In this document: in pieces, positions 6,959-15,423 of the stretch | Layout of the letters: each line of letters starts with the position of its first letter | Position numbering within the stretch: the stretch's first letter is position 1 | Assembly: GCA_963615055.1 (NCBI GenBank) | Contig: CAVEFO010000009.1 | Location: 1-40,164 of the forward strand | Source: UBA1822 sp963615055 | GTDB taxonomy: Bacteria > Bacillota > Negativicutes > Veillonellales > Dialisteraceae | Direction of reading: 5' to 3' | Length of the DNA: 40,164 nucleotides | The notes under the pieces: model-generated | The model's database searches: none | Told to the model about the DNA's origin: nothing | Seen by the model: the letters and a program-made list of their open reading frames with translations, nothing else | Position numbers and translations under genes: made by a program

Positions 6959-8212
6959 ATGGAAATCAGACGGGACATCTATCTGGACAAATTGGTTCGC
7001 AAAAAAGAGAATGGACTCATCAAAATTGTGACGGGCGTCCGGCGATGCGGAAAATCGTATTTGCTGTTTCGTCTGTTTCATGATGATTTATTGAGGCGCG
7101 GCGTTCCGGATGATCATATTATCGAGGTCGCCTTGGACGATCGGAGTTACAAGGCGCTTCGGGATCCGGATGCGATGCTGGCCTACATCAAAGGAAAAAT
7201 GACGGATGCCAAAACGTATTACATCATCCTTGACGAAGTCCAATATTTGCAAGAATTTGAAGATGTATTGAACAGTCTTTTGCATATTCGCAATGCGGAC
7301 GTGTACGTGACGAGGAGCAATTCTCGGTTTCTGTCTTCGGATGTGGTGACGCAATTTCGCGGGCGCGGCGATGAGATTCATGTGTTTCCGCTGCGATTTT
7401 CCGAATACGTTTCCGTATATCCGGGAAACGTCGAGGATGCTTGGGACGATTATATGGTGTACGGCGGATTGCCCTTGGTGCTTTCGATGGAAGCGCCGGA
7501 AGACAAAGCGCACTATTTGGAATCTCTGTTTCAAAAGGTGTATCTGTCTGATATCATCGAGCGTCATCGGGTGCAAAACAAAGCGGAGCTGGATGAATTG
7601 GTCGACATTTTGGCTTCGGCCGTCGGCAGCTATACCAATTCCTCAAAATTGGTACGGACTTTTAAAAGCGTCAAGGGGAAGGTCATCAGCGACAAGACCA
7701 TCAAGCGATATATCGATGCCTTGGAGGACTCCTATCTGATCAGCCGGGCGCAGCGCTATGATATCAAAGGGAAGAAATATATCGGCTCTCCGGTGAAATA
7801 TTATTTTGAAGATGTGGGGCTCCGGAATGCCCGATTAGGTTTTCGGCAAATCGAAGAAACGCATTTGATGGAAAACATCATTTACAACGAGCTTCGCGTT
7901 CGCGACTACCACGTGGATGTGGGCGTGGTGAATCGATACGAAGCAAGCGAAAACGGGGGCCGCACGAAAAAGCAGCTGGAGATCGATTTTGTTGCGATGA
8001 AAGGCAGCGAAAAATATTATATCCAGTCAGCTTTCGCCTTGGCAAACGCCGATAAAATCCGGCAGGAGGAGCGCGGGCTTCTCACTATTTCGGATTCTTT
8101 CCGAAAAATGATCATCGTGGGGGACTCCATCAAAGCAAGGCGGGATGACCGGGGCATCGTGACGCTGGGCCTTCGGAATTTTTTGCTGGATGAAAGCAGC
8201 TTAAAGGTGTAA
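6959..8212 (+). CDS. AAA (AAA_14) ATPase with DUF4143 domain
   Basis: A 417-residue protein of the common AAA_14/DUF4143 family. Walker A GVRRCGKS is at residues 26-33 and Walker B YYIILDEVQ at 87-95. Family stretches FRGRGDEIHVFPLRFSEY and YGGLPLVL follow. The C-terminal DUF4143 half, probably with a degenerate nuclease-like fold, includes QLEIDFVA. The biological role of the family is unknown. At residues 118-122 the usual T-G-S-N-S sensor motif reads T-R-S-N-S, so ATP hydrolysis may be impaired. The gene has its own promoter and lies between two perfect 108-bp direct repeats, as a mobile or recently duplicated unit would. Start ATG 6959 after GGAGGG. Confidence 0.9.
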   Translation: MEIRRDIYLDKLVRKKENGLIKIVTGVRRCGKSYLLFRLFHDDLLRRGVPDDHIIEVALDDRSYKALRDPDAMLAYIKGKMTDAKTYYIILDEVQYLQEFEDVLNSLLHIRNADVYVTRSNSRFLSSDVVTQFRGRGDEIHVFPLRFSEYVSVYPGNVEDAWDDYMVYGGLPLVLSMEAPEDKAHYLESLFQKVYLSDIIERHRVQNKAELDELVDILASAVGSYTNSSKLVRTFKSVKGKVISDKTIKRYIDALEDSYLISRAQRYDIKGKKYIGSPVKYYFEDVGLRNARLGFRQIEETHLMENIIYNELRVRDYHVDVGVVNRYEASENGGRTKKQLEIDFVAMKGSEKYYIQSAFALANADKIRQEERGLLTISDSFRKMIIVGDSIKARRDDRGIVTLGLRNFLLDESSLKV

Positions 8213-8222
8213 GAAACAGCGG

Positions 8223-8330
8223 CACGCAAAAACGCATAGGACATTGTGTTTCCTATGCGTTTTGTATTGGCGACAGAAAGCCGATCACCCCATTCCGAGA
8301 AAAGGTGATTTGTCACCGGATTTCGGAATG
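8223..8330. repeat. 108-bp direct repeat, right copy
   Basis: Identical to 6755-6862. Here the outer hairpin is more complete: AGCCGATC before the shared CATTCCGA is matched by GATCGGCT (8332-8339) after TCGGAATGG. The right copy therefore looks like the original site, and the left copy looks interrupted. The 13-bp inverted repeat at 8229-8263 can terminate the ATPase transcript and the opposing phosphatase transcript. Confidence 0.95.
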
Positions 8331-8346
8331 GCGATCGGCTGGGAAA

Positions 8347-8811
8347 TCATACAGATTTCTTTTTTCGCCACTCTTCCAAGACGGCCCGGCAGCCGCGGAG
8401 GATGTCGGTGTACGTTTCCTCGAAATCGCCCGTGTACCAAGGGTCGGCGACTTCTTTTGTTTCACCGCACGCGGACAAGAGCAAGCGGATTTTTTTCGCT
8501 TTGTCTTCGCCCAAAAGGCGCGAGAAGCGATGGAGATTTTCGCGGTCCATCGCAAGGATGAGATCGGCGCGGTCGTAGTCTTCTTGCGTGATGAGACGGG
8601 CGCGGCGCGGCGTCACCGGAATGCCTTTTTCTTGCAATTTTTTCCGTGCGCGCCGGTCCGTGTCGTGCCCGATTTCCTCGGTCGTGCACGCGACAGAGGC
8701 GACTGCGATTTCCTCTGAAAGTCCTGCTTTTTGCACGAGATCTTTCATGATAAATTCCGCCATCGGCGAGCGGCAAATGTTTCCGTGACAAACGAACAGA
8801 ATGTGTGTCAT
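8347..8811 (-). CDS. Low-molecular-weight protein-tyrosine phosphatase
   Basis: A 154-residue cytoplasmic phosphatase of normal LMW-PTP length. The P-loop CHGNICRS (Cys-x5-Arg plus Ser) sits near the N-terminus after MTHILFV, and the general-acid loop DPWY is in the C-terminal part. The start was placed at 8811 because AAAGGAG precedes it and MTHILFVCHGN is the canonical opening; upstream in-frame codons have no family similarity. Such enzymes dephosphorylate tyrosine kinases of polysaccharide export or protein-arginine phosphates. No partner kinase lies in the window. Confidence 0.93.
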   Translation of the reverse strand: MTHILFVCHGNICRSPMAEFIMKDLVQKAGLSEEIAVASVACTTEEIGHDTDRRARKKLQEKGIPVTPRRARLITQEDYDRADLILAMDRENLHRFSRLLGEDKAKKIRLLLSACGETKEVADPWYTGDFEETYTDILRGCRAVLEEWRKKKSV

Positions 8812-8908
8812 ACCGACTCCTTTCTTTTGGGATGCCGCTTTTTCAAACGTCTTAAAGAGCTGCATTCGACGAGCGACGGATTTTGTGTCATTTCGTTTCC
8901 TTTTTCCG

Positions 8909-8917
8909 ATTATATCA
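8909..8917 (-). promoter_or_regulatory. Extended -10 promoter for the phosphatase gene
   Basis: Read on the minus strand it is TGATATAAT, a TGn-TATAAT extended -10 element, about 100 bases before the phosphatase start. No good -35 box is present, as is usual for this promoter type. Confidence 0.5.
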
Positions 8918-8944
8918 CACAGACAAGTCGTTTGGCGGAGATTT

Positions 8945-10090
8945 TTAATTCAGCGTCACGTATTGCCCGCCTTCCACTTTGAGGAGGACGAGGTCGACTT
9001 CGGGGTCGCCGGAATTATTGAAATTCATCGGGCCGACGGCGGACTCGAAATTTTTCGCATTCGCGAGGGCGTCGCGGATTTTCTTCGAGTCTGTCGTCGT
9101 GCCGGCGTCTTCCATCGCTTTGGCCGCCAGTTTCACGGACACGTAGGCGCAGGCGGCGAAATTGTCCGGATCGTGGTGATATTTCTCGCGGAAATTTTTC
9201 ACGAAATCTTTCGTCGCTTGGCTCGCGCGATCGGCGGACCACATGGAGGAGACGTAGACATTATCCGCTGCCGCGCCCGCAATCTTGATGAGTTCGGGGG
9301 ACACGAAACCGTTATCGCCCAGGACCGGCTGATTCATGCCCATTTCGCGCATTTTCTTCAGAATGAGGCCGCCTTCTTGGTAGTAACCGGCCACGACGAC
9401 GGCATCCGGATTCGCCGCTTGGATTTTCGTGAGCTGCGCGCTGAAATCGGTGTCTTTATCGGCAAACGTTTCCGTCTCCACGATTTGGACGCCCTCGGCT
9501 TCTAGCGCTTTCACGAATGTCTTGTACGCGGACACTTGGTGCTCGTTGTTGTTCGAATAGAGCACGGCGACCGTCCGGTAACCCAAAAGTTTGTGCGTCT
9601 TTTGTACCGTCTGCGGGATGTTTTGCGATTCGGGCACACAGTTGCGGAACATATAGTCGCCGATTTCAATGAGGCCTTCCGCCGTCGTCGCTGCGCCCAG
9701 AAGCGGAATTTTTGCCTGCTGGAAGAGCGGGCCGACCGCTTTGTATTCGCCGGAAATGAGGGGGCCGACGACGAGTACTTTTTTATCGGCGATCATTTTC
9801 TGCGCCGCGCTCACACATTGTTGGACGTTTCCTTTCGTATCGACCATCTCGACATCGAAATGAATCTTCCCTTCGCGGTTCACTTCCTCGACGGCCAAAT
9901 CGAAGCCTTCCTTCTCGGCCAGCCCGTAGGACGCGACGCTCCCGCTGACGCCGTTTAAGAAACCGATCTTCGCGACCTTGGCTCCTTCAGCCTCTTTCGG
10001 TGCCGCTCCGTTGTCGCCGCAACCGGAAAGTCCGACCGCCGCCGCAGCAAGCAACAATGCCAATCCCATTCGTTTCCACATTTTTTCCAT
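8945..10090 (-). CDS. Branched-chain amino-acid ABC transporter substrate-binding lipoprotein
   Basis: A 381-residue type I periplasmic binding protein of the LivJ family. The lipoprotein signal ends in the lipobox LSGC, so it is anchored to a membrane after cleavage. The receptor opens with AKIGFLNGVSGSVASYGLAE and contains VVGPLISGEYKAV, the usual ligand-site region. The start is ATG 10090 after AAGGAG. No permease or ATPase genes follow, so it must work with components encoded elsewhere. Upstream is a T-box leader whose likely specifier codon is ATC (Ile), matching a branched-chain amino-acid ligand and induction on isoleucine starvation. Confidence 0.92.
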   Translation of the reverse strand: MEKMWKRMGLALLLAAAAVGLSGCGDNGAAPKEAEGAKVAKIGFLNGVSGSVASYGLAEKEGFDLAVEEVNREGKIHFDVEMVDTKGNVQQCVSAAQKMIADKKVLVVGPLISGEYKAVGPLFQQAKIPLLGAATTAEGLIEIGDYMFRNCVPESQNIPQTVQKTHKLLGYRTVAVLYSNNNEHQVSAYKTFVKALEAEGVQIVETETFADKDTDFSAQLTKIQAANPDAVVVAGYYQEGGLILKKMREMGMNQPVLGDNGFVSPELIKIAGAAADNVYVSSMWSADRASQATKDFVKNFREKYHHDPDNFAACAYVSVKLAAKAMEDAGTTTDSKKIRDALANAKNFESAVGPMNFNNSGDPEVDLVLLKVEGGQYVTLN

Positions 10091-10132
10091 TTCTCATTCT
10101 CCTTAAAATAATTGCGTACGGAACAATCTCCC

Positions 10133-10168
10133 AAAACAAAAAACCTCCGGCCGGTTTCCCGGTCGAAG
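10133..10168 (-). terminator. T-box terminator 3
   Basis: On the minus strand CCTTCGACCGG, loop GAAA, CCGGCCGGAGG, then TTTTTTG. It follows the third T-box and is the last one before the lipoprotein gene. Confidence 0.85.
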
Positions 10169-10223
10169 GCGCATGGCGCGGTACCACTTCGGTTTATCGC
10201 TTTCCATTCGTAGATGCCGCCGA

Positions 10224-10255
10224 ATAAAAAATCCCTGCCCCGAAAGGACAAGGAC
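10224..10255 (-). terminator. T-box terminator 2
   Basis: On the minus strand TCCTTGTCC pairs with GGGGCAGGGA (with G-U pairs), followed by TTTTTTATT. It follows the second T-box sequence. Confidence 0.8.
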
Positions 10256-10306
10256 GCTTTGGCGTGGTACCACCCTGTATTTAGACTCCGTGCCAAGGAT
10301 GGTAAC

Positions 10307-10337
10307 AAAAAGCCCCCGTCCACAATGGGACAGGGGC
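10307..10337 (-). terminator. T-box terminator 1
   Basis: On the minus strand GCCCCTGTCC pairs with GGACGGGGGC, followed by TTTTTG. It follows the first T-box, the one directly linked to Stem I. Confidence 0.85.
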
Positions 10338-10538
10338 GAATTCGCGGTACCACCCTGCATATTAACTCATGGCTATCCGTAACGGGGACCTCCGCCTCAG
10401 CTTACTCCTTTCAGCCGAGAAGCTCACGAGTGATAGATTCCCGACCCTTCGCACCGGCTTTCACCACACGCCGGCTCTCTGGAGATCCCGATCGGTTCAC
10501 GTCTCGTTCATCGCATGTACGCATTTGAATATGGGGAG

Positions 10539-10567
10539 AGTATACAGGAGGTCGGAAATTTTGTCAA
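10539..10567 (-). promoter_or_regulatory. Sigma-70 promoter of the T-box transcript
   Basis: On the minus strand a perfect TTGACA (10567-10562), a 17-base spacer and TATACT (10544-10539). Transcription should start near 10532, just ahead of Stem I. Confidence 0.9.
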
Positions 10568-10653
10568 TAGGTTTTTGAAAGAAACGGAGCGCCGGTCGCC
10601 ATTTCTTCCTCACAAGGCAGACACTTCGGACTTTACAATCGAAAATTTCCAAG

Positions 10654-10697
10654 CAAAAATCCCGAAGGCTTCGGCCAAAAAGCTTTCGGGATTTTTC
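10654..10697 (-). terminator. Terminator of the pyruvate carboxylase gene
   Basis: AAAAATCCCGAA (10655-10666) pairs with TTCGGGATTTTT (10685-10696). The T run on the minus strand lies just past the pyc stop codon. Confidence 0.9.
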
Positions 10698-10703
10698 CTA
10701 TTC

Positions 10704-13700
10704 TTATTCAATGACGAGGAGCAGGTCGCCGGAGCTGATGCGGCCGCCGGCTTTGGCCAGAATTTCACTCACGATGCCGTCTTTCGGCGCCGTGACCGTC
10801 GTTTCCATTTTCATCGCTTCCGTCACGAGGACCGGGTCGCCTTTCTTGACGTGCGCGCCCTTTTCGACGAGGACTTTCACGACGGAACCGGAAAGTGTCG
10901 CGCCGACTTCGCCGACAATGTCTTTATCGGCTTTGCGGACTTCGATATTCTGCGTGGCGACGTGCTTGTCGTGCACTTTGATCTCGCGCGGCATCCCGTT
11001 GATTTCAAAACGGATTAGGCGATCGCCGTTCGCATCCGGTTTCGTCATGTCTTCCATCCGGAGGAGCAGCATTTTGCCCTGCTCGATATTCACGCGGACT
11101 TCTTCACCCGGCTTCATACCGAAGAAAAACGTCGGCGTATCGAGAATCGAAAGATCGCCGTAGAGTTTATAGCGCGCCTGGAAATCGGCGTACACTTTCG
11201 GATAAATGAGGTACGACGAGACGGATTGCTCCGTGACGGGGAACCCTTTTTCGCGCATCTCCGCTTTCGTCTTTTCAAAGTCGACCGGCGCCGGCGTCTC
11301 TTCGGCATGTGCCGACTTGCCGCGGAGGATGATTTTTTGCAGTTTTTCCGGGAAACCGCCGTATGGCGTCCCCAGTTTCCCATCAAAGAAATCGATGACG
11401 GACTGCGGAAAATCGAGCGTTTCGCCGCGCTGCATGACGTCTTCTTCCGTCAGATTGTTCTGCACCATGAAGAGCGCCATATCGCCGACGACTTTCGAGG
11501 ACGGCGTGACTTTGATGATATCGCCGAACATCATATTGACTTTCGCGTACATTTTGCATACATCGAGCCAACGATCGCCCAGACCGACCGCCGTGGCCTG
11601 CTGGCGCAGATTCGAATATTGTCCGCCGGGCATTTCATGCGAGAAGAGCGTCGTATTCGGCGCTGTCATCTTGCTGTCGACGCCCGCATAGTACGGACGG
11701 ACGCCTTCCCAGTAGCGATCGATCGCTTCCATCGCTTCGATATCGAGCTTCGGACGACGCGGATGATCCTGCAGCGCGTACCAGAAAGATTGCATGGACG
11801 GCTGGCTTGTCCCATTCGCCAAAGCGCTCGTCGCGACGTCCACGATATCGACGCCCGCATCGACGGCTTTCGCATAGGAATAAATAATGCAGCCGCCGCC
11901 TTCGTGGCTGTGGAGATGAATCGGAAGATCCACCGCATCTTTCAGCGCGGAAACGAGCGCATACGCCGCTTCCGGTTTCAAAAGGCCGGACATATCTTTG
12001 ATGGCAATGATGTGCGCGCCCGCCTTTTGGAGCTCCTTCGCCATATTCGTGTAATAGGCGAGCGAATATTTCTGACGATTCGGGTCCATGAGATCGCCCG
12101 TATAGCAAATCGCCGTTTCCGCGAGTTTCCCGCATTTCCGAACTTCGTCAATCGTCACCGTCATGTGATCGAGCTGATTTAAGCAGTCGAAGATACGGAA
12201 GACGTCGACGCCGTTTGCCGCGGCGCGATCAATGAAATGCCGCACGACATTTTCGGCGTAATTCGTATACCCGACCGTATTCGCCCCGCGCGTCAGCATC
12301 TGGAAGAGAATATTCGGCGCCGCTTCACGCATTTTCCGCAGGCGCACCCACGGGCATTCATCAAGGAAACGGTACGCGACGTCGAAAGTCGCGCCGCCCC
12401 AGTTTTCAAACGAGAACAAATTCGGCAGCTTCGTCGCCGTGTAATGAATCGCATTCATGATATCGTGCGTGCGGACGCGCGTCGCCAAAAGCGATTGATG
12501 CGCATCGCGGTACGTCGTGTCCATGAGCAGTACTTCTTTCTGCTCCATGACCCACTTGGCAAAGCGCTCCGGCCCCATTTCGTCCAAAAGCTGCTTCGTC
12601 CCGCGCGGCGGCTCTTCCGACGTTTCCAAGACGGGGAGCGGCGCGAAATCCGGTTTCTCCGTCATGCCCGCATTCGCGTAGCCGTTCACCGTGATATCGC
12701 CGATGTACTCCAAAAGTTTCGTGCCGCGGTCGCTGATGTCATGCGGATCCACGAGCAGCTCCGGATGCCGATCGATGTAATTGACGTCGCAGAGCCCCTC
12801 TTGGAAATCTTTCGTCTGCAACATATTTTGCAGGAAATAAATATTCGTCTTGACGCCGCTGATGCGGAATTCTTCGAGGCAGCGCAGCATCCGGTGAATC
12901 GCGTCCGCCGGCCGATTCGCGTATCCCGTGACCTTCACGAGAAGCGAATCGTAATACGGCGTGATCACCGCGCCCGTGTACGCCGTGCCCGCATCGAGCC
13001 GAATCCCCGGACCGCCGCCGGAGCGATACGCGATGATTTTTCCCGTGTCGGGCATGAAGCCGTTCTGCGGATCCTCCGTCGTAATCCGGCACTGGATCGC
13101 CATGCCGTGGTAGGAAATATCCTCCTGCCGCCCGATGCCGATCTCGTCACTGTCCAGCGAATACCCCTCGGCGACCAAAATCTGCGCCTTCACGATATCC
13201 ACATCACAGACGAGCTCCGTCACCGTGTGCTCCACCTGCACGCGCGGATTCACTTCGATGAAATAGAAATGTTTCTCATCCTCGTCTACCAAAAATTCGC
13301 ACGTCCCGGCATTGAGATACTTCACGTTTTTCATGAGTTTCACGGCCGCGGCGCAAATTTCCTCACGAAGAGAAACAGGGAGCGACCACGCCGGCGCCAT
13401 TTCAATGACCTTCTGATGACGGCGCTGAATCGAGCAGTCGCGCTCGTAAAGATGCACGACATTTCCCGCTTCATCGCCCAAAATTTGCACCTCGATGTGC
13501 TTTGGATTCATGATGCATTTTTCGACGTACACCGAATCGTCGCCGAAAGCCATCTTCGCTTCCGATTTCGCGCGGTGGTACGCCTCTTCGAGATCCTCAA
13601 TGCGATCGACATTACGCATCCCGCGCCCGCCGCCGCCGGACACCGCCTTGATCATGATGGGGAACCCGTGCGTTTCCGCAAATTCCTTCACTTCTTCGAA

Positions 13701-14129
13701 AGAGGAAACGGCGCCCTTCGTCCCCGGAATCATCGGAATGTCCGCTCTTTCCGCCTGAATACGCGCATTCACCTTATCGCCGAACATCGTCAAATGCTCG
13801 ACCGTCGGTCCGATGAATGTAATCCCCGCCGCCTCGCAGCGCGCCGCAAACTCCGCATTCTCCGCCAAGAATCCGTACCCCGGATGAATCGCGTCCACCC
13901 CGTGCTCCTTGGCGATGCGGATGATATCGTCCATATCAAGGTATGCGTCGACCGGTTTCTTCCCCGCGCCGACCAGATACGCCTCATCCGCGCGATTGCG
14001 ATGGAGTGATAAAATATCTTCCTTCGAATAAATCGCCACCGTCCGGATCCCCAGCTCACTTGCCGCCCGGAACACGCGAATGGCGATCTCCCCGCGATTC
14101 GCGACCAATATCTTATGAATCTCTCTCAT
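10704..14129 (-). CDS. pyc: Pyruvate carboxylase
   Basis: A 1141-residue single-chain enzyme that carboxylates pyruvate to oxaloacetate with ATP and bicarbonate. The N-terminal biotin carboxylase opens with ILVANRGEIAIRVFRA and contains the ATP-grasp glycine loop GGGGRGMR. The central carboxyltransferase domain carries DTTYRDAHQSLLATRVRTHD and the metal/lysine region AIKDMSGLLKPEAA. The allosteric region precedes the C-terminal biotinyl domain with EAMKMETTV, the lysine being the biotinylation site. One oddity is FENWGGATFDVA, where most relatives have C or M before WGGATFD. The start is 14129 because AGAGGAGG precedes it; 15 more codons are open upstream. It probably feeds oxaloacetate into succinate/propionate fermentation. 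Confidence 0.97.
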   Translation of the reverse strand: MREIHKILVANRGEIAIRVFRAASELGIRTVAIYSKEDILSLHRNRADEAYLVGAGKKPVDAYLDMDDIIRIAKEHGVDAIHPGYGFLAENAEFAARCEAAGITFIGPTVEHLTMFGDKVNARIQAERADIPMIPGTKGAVSSFEEVKEFAETHGFPIMIKAVSGGGGRGMRNVDRIEDLEEAYHRAKSEAKMAFGDDSVYVEKCIMNPKHIEVQILGDEAGNVVHLYERDCSIQRRHQKVIEMAPAWSLPVSLREEICAAAVKLMKNVKYLNAGTCEFLVDEDEKHFYFIEVNPRVQVEHTVTELVCDVDIVKAQILVAEGYSLDSDEIGIGRQEDISYHGMAIQCRITTEDPQNGFMPDTGKIIAYRSGGGPGIRLDAGTAYTGAVITPYYDSLLVKVTGYANRPADAIHRMLRCLEEFRISGVKTNIYFLQNMLQTKDFQEGLCDVNYIDRHPELLVDPHDISDRGTKLLEYIGDITVNGYANAGMTEKPDFAPLPVLETSEEPPRGTKQLLDEMGPERFAKWVMEQKEVLLMDTTYRDAHQSLLATRVRTHDIMNAIHYTATKLPNLFSFENWGGATFDVAYRFLDECPWVRLRKMREAAPNILFQMLTRGANTVGYTNYAENVVRHFIDRAAANGVDVFRIFDCLNQLDHMTVTIDEVRKCGKLAETAICYTGDLMDPNRQKYSLAYYTNMAKELQKAGAHIIAIKDMSGLLKPEAAYALVSALKDAVDLPIHLHSHEGGGCIIYSYAKAVDAGVDIVDVATSALANGTSQPSMQSFWYALQDHPRRPKLDIEAMEAIDRYWEGVRPYYAGVDSKMTAPNTTLFSHEMPGGQYSNLRQQATAVGLGDRWLDVCKMYAKVNMMFGDIIKVTPSSKVVGDMALFMVQNNLTEEDVMQRGETLDFPQSVIDFFDGKLGTPYGGFPEKLQKIILRGKSAHAEETPAPVDFEKTKAEMREKGFPVTEQSVSSYLIYPKVYADFQARYKLYGDLSILDTPTFFFGMKPGEEVRVNIEQGKMLLLRMEDMTKPDANGDRLIRFEINGMPREIKVHDKHVATQNIEVRKADKDIVGEVGATLSGSVVKVLVEKGAHVKKGDPVLVTEAMKMETTVTAPKDGIVSEILAKAGGRISSGDLLLVIE

Positions 14130-14255
14130 GCCGTCCTCCTCTTTCCAAAATCGAAAAGAAACATATCTCATCATTTATGCGCTAAACATACATTCTTATT
14201 GTACTAAGCCTTCCTGACAAATTCAATAGTTTTTTTCATATCTCAATTCCGCTTT

Positions 14256-15131
14256 TCACCCTGCCTCCTTCGACAGCCAGAGACCCGCGATAGCCAGAGC
14301 CATTCCACAAGCGGAAAGCCATGTGAAAGGCTCATGCAAAATCAAAATCGCCAAAATCGCCGTGACGACGGGAGTCGCGTAAATGTAGACCCCCGTTTTG
14401 ACCGGCCCCATGACTTTCACCGCATAATTCCACGTCGCAAAGCAGCAAGCACTTGCGCCGAGCCCCAAAAAGAGAAAGTTTCCAAAATTCACAGGATCAA
14501 AAATCGCCGAAAGCGTCACCGCGTGATCTTCCCACAGCCAAATCGGAAGCATGCACAGAATCCCGTAGCCGAAAATACGACGCGTCACGAGAATCGTCGG
14601 ATAGGAAAACGAAAAGACAATCCGCAAAAGATGCGAATACACCGCCCAAGCGAGCGCAGCCAAAAGCGCCAAGAAATCTCCGAACGGGCTGAAAGACAGC
14701 GCACTCTCCGAGAGCGTGATGAGCGCGATCCCCGACAGCGCGACAATAAATCCCACGTAAAACCGAAGTGGAATGACAGCCTTACCCTTCATGAAAACGG
14801 GCACCAATAGCGCGGTGAAAAAAGGCGCCGTCGACACCGTGATCCCGACATTGGAGGCCGACGAATACACGAGTGCGATATTTTCCAAGAAATAATACAG
14901 CGCAATCCCCGTCGCCCCGGCTGCGGCAAACCACATTTCCTCCCGCCGCTCCCGCAGCCGAAGAAATCGCGGTGCCGCCACCCAAAGCGCCAAATAACCG
15001 AGAATGAAACGCGCGACCAAAATTTCCACGGGCGTAAACATTTCTAGCAACACCTTCGTGGAAATAAATGTCGCACCCCAAAGCAATATGGTAAACGAAG
15101 CGGCCAAATGGCCGAGAGATTGTGATGCCAT
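14256..15131 (-). CDS. EamA/DMT-family transporter
   Basis: A 291-residue membrane protein with about ten predicted helices in two EamA repeats. The first repeat includes SFTILLWGATFISTKVLLE and the second the conserved WAVYSHLLRI and PVVTAILAILILHEP regions. Such drug/metabolite transporters usually export amino acids or metabolites; the substrate is unknown. The start was placed at 15131 (MASQSLGHL). The frame is open further upstream, but that part is formed by a degenerate palindromic repeat (15211-15276) and reads like non-coding sequence. It stands alone between pyc and the adhesin gene, all on the minus strand. Confidence 0.9.
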   Translation of the reverse strand: MASQSLGHLAASFTILLWGATFISTKVLLEMFTPVEILVARFILGYLALWVAAPRFLRLRERREEMWFAAAGATGIALYYFLENIALVYSSASNVGITVSTAPFFTALLVPVFMKGKAVIPLRFYVGFIVALSGIALITLSESALSFSPFGDFLALLAALAWAVYSHLLRIVFSFSYPTILVTRRIFGYGILCMLPIWLWEDHAVTLSAIFDPVNFGNFLFLGLGASACCFATWNYAVKVMGPVKTGVYIYATPVVTAILAILILHEPFTWLSACGMALAIAGLWLSKEAG

Positions 15132-15210
15132 CCTGTATCTTTTCCCCTTTTTTATGATGGATGTATTGTAACATAAAAGGAACCCAAAGGCAGGATGCGC
15201 TTTTCTTCTC

Positions 15211-15276
15211 ATGCGCAAAATCGTTGTTCGCTGTCGGCCGGTCGCTTTTAGAAGTGCGCTTCGCGCCACCGGCACA
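15211..15276. repeat. Half copy of the 17549-17719 palindromic repeat
   Basis: The stretch GCGCAAAATCGTTGTT, then GCTTTTAGAAGTGCGCTTCG and CGCCACC, matches the left arm of the large palindrome at 17549-17719 with scattered substitutions. The mirror-image right arm is missing. It lies just upstream of the EamA transporter gene. Confidence 0.6.
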
Positions 15277-15373
15277 TCTCAATGCGATCCGTCCGACGAC
15301 ATTTTATAACATCTCCGACATCTCACCGCTTGACCCCTGCGCTCCCCTCTTCCATTCCCCCGTCCATCCGCAC

Positions 15374-15410
15374 AAAAAAAGAGATTGCCTCCCGAGAAGC
15401 AATCTCTTTT
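15374..15410 (-). terminator. Terminator of the autotransporter gene
   Basis: AAAGAGATTGC (15378-15388) pairs with GCAATCTCTTT (15399-15409). The run of A on the plus strand (15374-15380) gives the T tail on the minus strand. Confidence 0.9.
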
Positions 15411-15423
15411 GTATTTCTTTGGA

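Larger units (their letters stand above)
10091..10532 (-). promoter_or_regulatory. T-box leader with three serial T-box/terminator modules
   Basis: Read on the minus strand, Stem I occupies about 10515-10425. Its lower helix is ACGAG/CTCGT and its distal helix CCGGC/GCCGG. The specifier loop reads GAATCTATCA, best read as ATC (10434-10432) followed by A, specifying isoleucine. The T-box proper, AGGGTGGTACCGCG, is at 10356-10343. Two further T-box sequences follow, AGGGTGGTACCACGCC (10276-10261) and AAGTGGTACCGCG (10189-10177). Each has its own terminator, but the gaps between modules (about 30-40 bases) are too short for another Stem I. One specifier may therefore control three antiterminators in series. 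Confidence 0.9.

Noticed and set aside
6959..8212. Toxin-antitoxin or restriction role for the DUF4143 ATPase
   Set aside because: No partner gene, methyltransferase or nuclease accompanies it; the cassette holds this one gene only.
12237..14009. Long open frame on the plus strand opposite pyruvate carboxylase
   Set aside because: It mirrors the codon structure of pyc, is rich in R and H, and has no family features. Similar antisense frames lie opposite atpD, atpA and the McrBC-like genes.
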